From Sphingomonas sp. (GTDB lineage Bacteria; Pseudomonadota; Alphaproteobacteria; Sphingomonadales; Sphingomonadaceae), in contig PNLG01000028.1 of the NCBI GenBank assembly GCA_013822915.1, forward strand, positions 1 through 7,530: a stretch of DNA of 7,530 bases, in the 5' to 3' direction. This document shows positions 6,653 through 7,530 of the stretch, piece after piece. Numbering within the stretch: the stretch's first letter is position 1; each line of letters opens with the position of its first letter. The translations under genes and the position numbers were made by a program. The notes beneath the pieces are model-generated. The model was not told the origin of the DNA and searched no databases. It saw only the letters and a program-made list of their open reading frames with translations.

Positions 6653-7530
6653 ATGAGCGATACTCCCACCCAGCCGCCCGCCGGAAGCCCCTCCTATACC
6701 TATGCCGATGCCGGCGTTTCGATTGCGGCGGGCAATGCGCTGGTGCGCGCGATCGGCCCGCTGGCCAAGGCAACACGGCGGCCCGGCGCCGATGCCGATC
6801 TTGGCGGCTTTGGCGGCTTTTTCGACCTGAAAGCGGCCGGCTTCACCGATCCGTTGCTGGTGGCCGCCAATGACGGCGTTGGCACCAAGCTGAAGCTCGC
6901 GATCGAGCATGACGCGCATGACGGGGTCGGCATTGATCTGGTCGCGATGTGCGCCAACGACCTGATCGTGCAGGGGGCAGAACCGCTATTCTTCCTCGAT
7001 TATTACGCCTCCGCCAAGCTTGATTCAGCGATTGCCGAGCGCGTCATTGCCTCCATCGCACAAGGGTGCCGGATCGCCGGATGCGCGCTGATCGGGGGGG
7101 AGACCGCCGAAATGCCCGGCATGTATGCGCCGGGCGATTATGACCTCGCCGGGTTTTGCGTTGGTGCTGTGGAGCGGGACCGCGTAATTACCGGCGCGAC
7201 AATCGTGCCGGGCGACGTCATTCTCGGCCTGGCGTCGTCGGGGGTGCATTCCAACGGCTTTTCGCTGGTGCGACGACTGGCAGTGGACAAGGGCTGGCGG
7301 ATGGAACGACCCGCGCTGTTCGACCGCGACATCCGGCTGATCGACGCGCTGATGGCGCCGACGCGGATTTATGTGCAGTCGCTGCTGCCGCTGGTGCGGG
7401 ATGGGCGCATCAAGGGCATGGCGCACATTACCGGTGGTGGCTTGCTGGAGAATATCCCGCGCGTCCTGCCAGACGGTGCCCATGCGATGGTCGATGCGGG
7501 GCGCTGGCCGCAGCCCGGTCTGATGGCGTT
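6653..7530 (+). CDS. purM: Phosphoribosylformylglycinamidine cyclo-ligase (AIR synthetase), 3'-truncated
   Basis: Fifth step of de novo purine synthesis: ATP-dependent closure of FGAM to aminoimidazole ribonucleotide in the cytoplasm. The frame is open from ATG 6653 to the window end, giving 292 full codons plus two bases; the family has about 345-370, so some 55-75 residues are missing. Diagnostic PurM motifs run in order: GADADLGGFGGFFDL, NDGVGTKLKLA, GIDLVAMCANDLIVQGAEP, FFLDYYA, GGETAEMPGMY, DLAGFCVGAVER, SSGVHSNGFSLVR and HITGGGLLENIPRVLP. The glycine-rich segments form the ATP and substrate site of the PurM/PurL fold. The start is chosen because a Ser/Thr/Pro-rich leader of about 13 residues precedes SYTYADAGVSI, the usual N-terminus of the family. 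The ribosome site is weak (only AGG at 6640-6642). In many proteobacteria purN follows purM; that part is outside the window. Confidence 0.96.
   Translation, partial: MSDTPTQPPAGSPSYTYADAGVSIAAGNALVRAIGPLAKATRRPGADADLGGFGGFFDLKAAGFTDPLLVAANDGVGTKLKLAIEHDAHDGVGIDLVAMCANDLIVQGAEPLFFLDYYASAKLDSAIAERVIASIAQGCRIAGCALIGGETAEMPGMYAPGDYDLAGFCVGAVERDRVITGATIVPGDVILGLASSGVHSNGFSLVRRLAVDKGWRMERPALFDRDIRLIDALMAPTRIYVQSLLPLVRDGRIKGMAHITGGGLLENIPRVLPDGAHAMVDAGRWPQPGLMA

Noticed and set aside
6574..6873. Open frame on the plus strand crossing the divergent intergenic region
   Set aside because: It overlaps purM in another frame, ends early, and its translation matches nothing; the purM frame from 6653 gives continuous PurM motifs.
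7025..7483. 152-codon open frame on the minus strand
   Set aside because: It is antisense to conserved PurM motifs (GGETAEMPGMY, SSGVHSNGF); the plus frame is clearly the gene although its stop lies outside the window.

Overview
This window looks like chromosomal core sequence from a high-GC alphaproteobacterium, most likely a sphingomonad (Sphingomonas, Sphingopyxis or a relative). The reasons are strong G/C preference at third codon positions, the Hda-like protein with a sphingomonad-style degenerate P-loop, and the gene set itself. The genus cannot be fixed from this sequence. No mobile element, CRISPR array, tRNA, rRNA or recent insertion is visible. Coding density is almost complete, and the longest non-coding stretch is 63 bases.

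Layout from left to right: (1) bases 1-1023, plus strand: the 3' nine-tenths of a ribonuclease D gene (rnd), whose start lies before the window. (2) Bases 1030-6589, minus strand: four tightly packed genes read from right to left. They are an exported DUF2066-family protein, an Hda/HdaA-type DnaA regulator, polyphosphate kinase 1 (ppk1) and an exopolyphosphatase of the Ppx/GppA family (ppx). The first two junctions are 4-base ATGA stop/start overlaps and the third is a 6-base gap, so this is very probably one translationally coupled operon. (3) Bases 6590-6652: a 63-base divergent intergenic region that must carry the start signals for both sides. (4) Bases 6653-7530, plus strand: the first 292 codons of purM (AIR synthetase), which runs off the right end.

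How the genes work together: ppk1 and ppx make and break inorganic polyphosphate and are a classic pair. hdaA acts with the replication clamp to return DnaA-ATP to DnaA-ADP and so limits replication initiation. Placing it directly upstream of the polyphosphate genes joins replication control and a stress polymer in one transcript. DUF2066 is an envelope protein of unknown function that heads the operon. purM is purine biosynthesis and rnd is RNA 3'-end processing; both are neighbours rather than operon members. I do not see evidence for a novel system here. The most interesting points are the operon composition, the Lys-to-Arg change in the HdaA P-loop, and the unknown DUF2066 protein held in tight coupling to hdaA.
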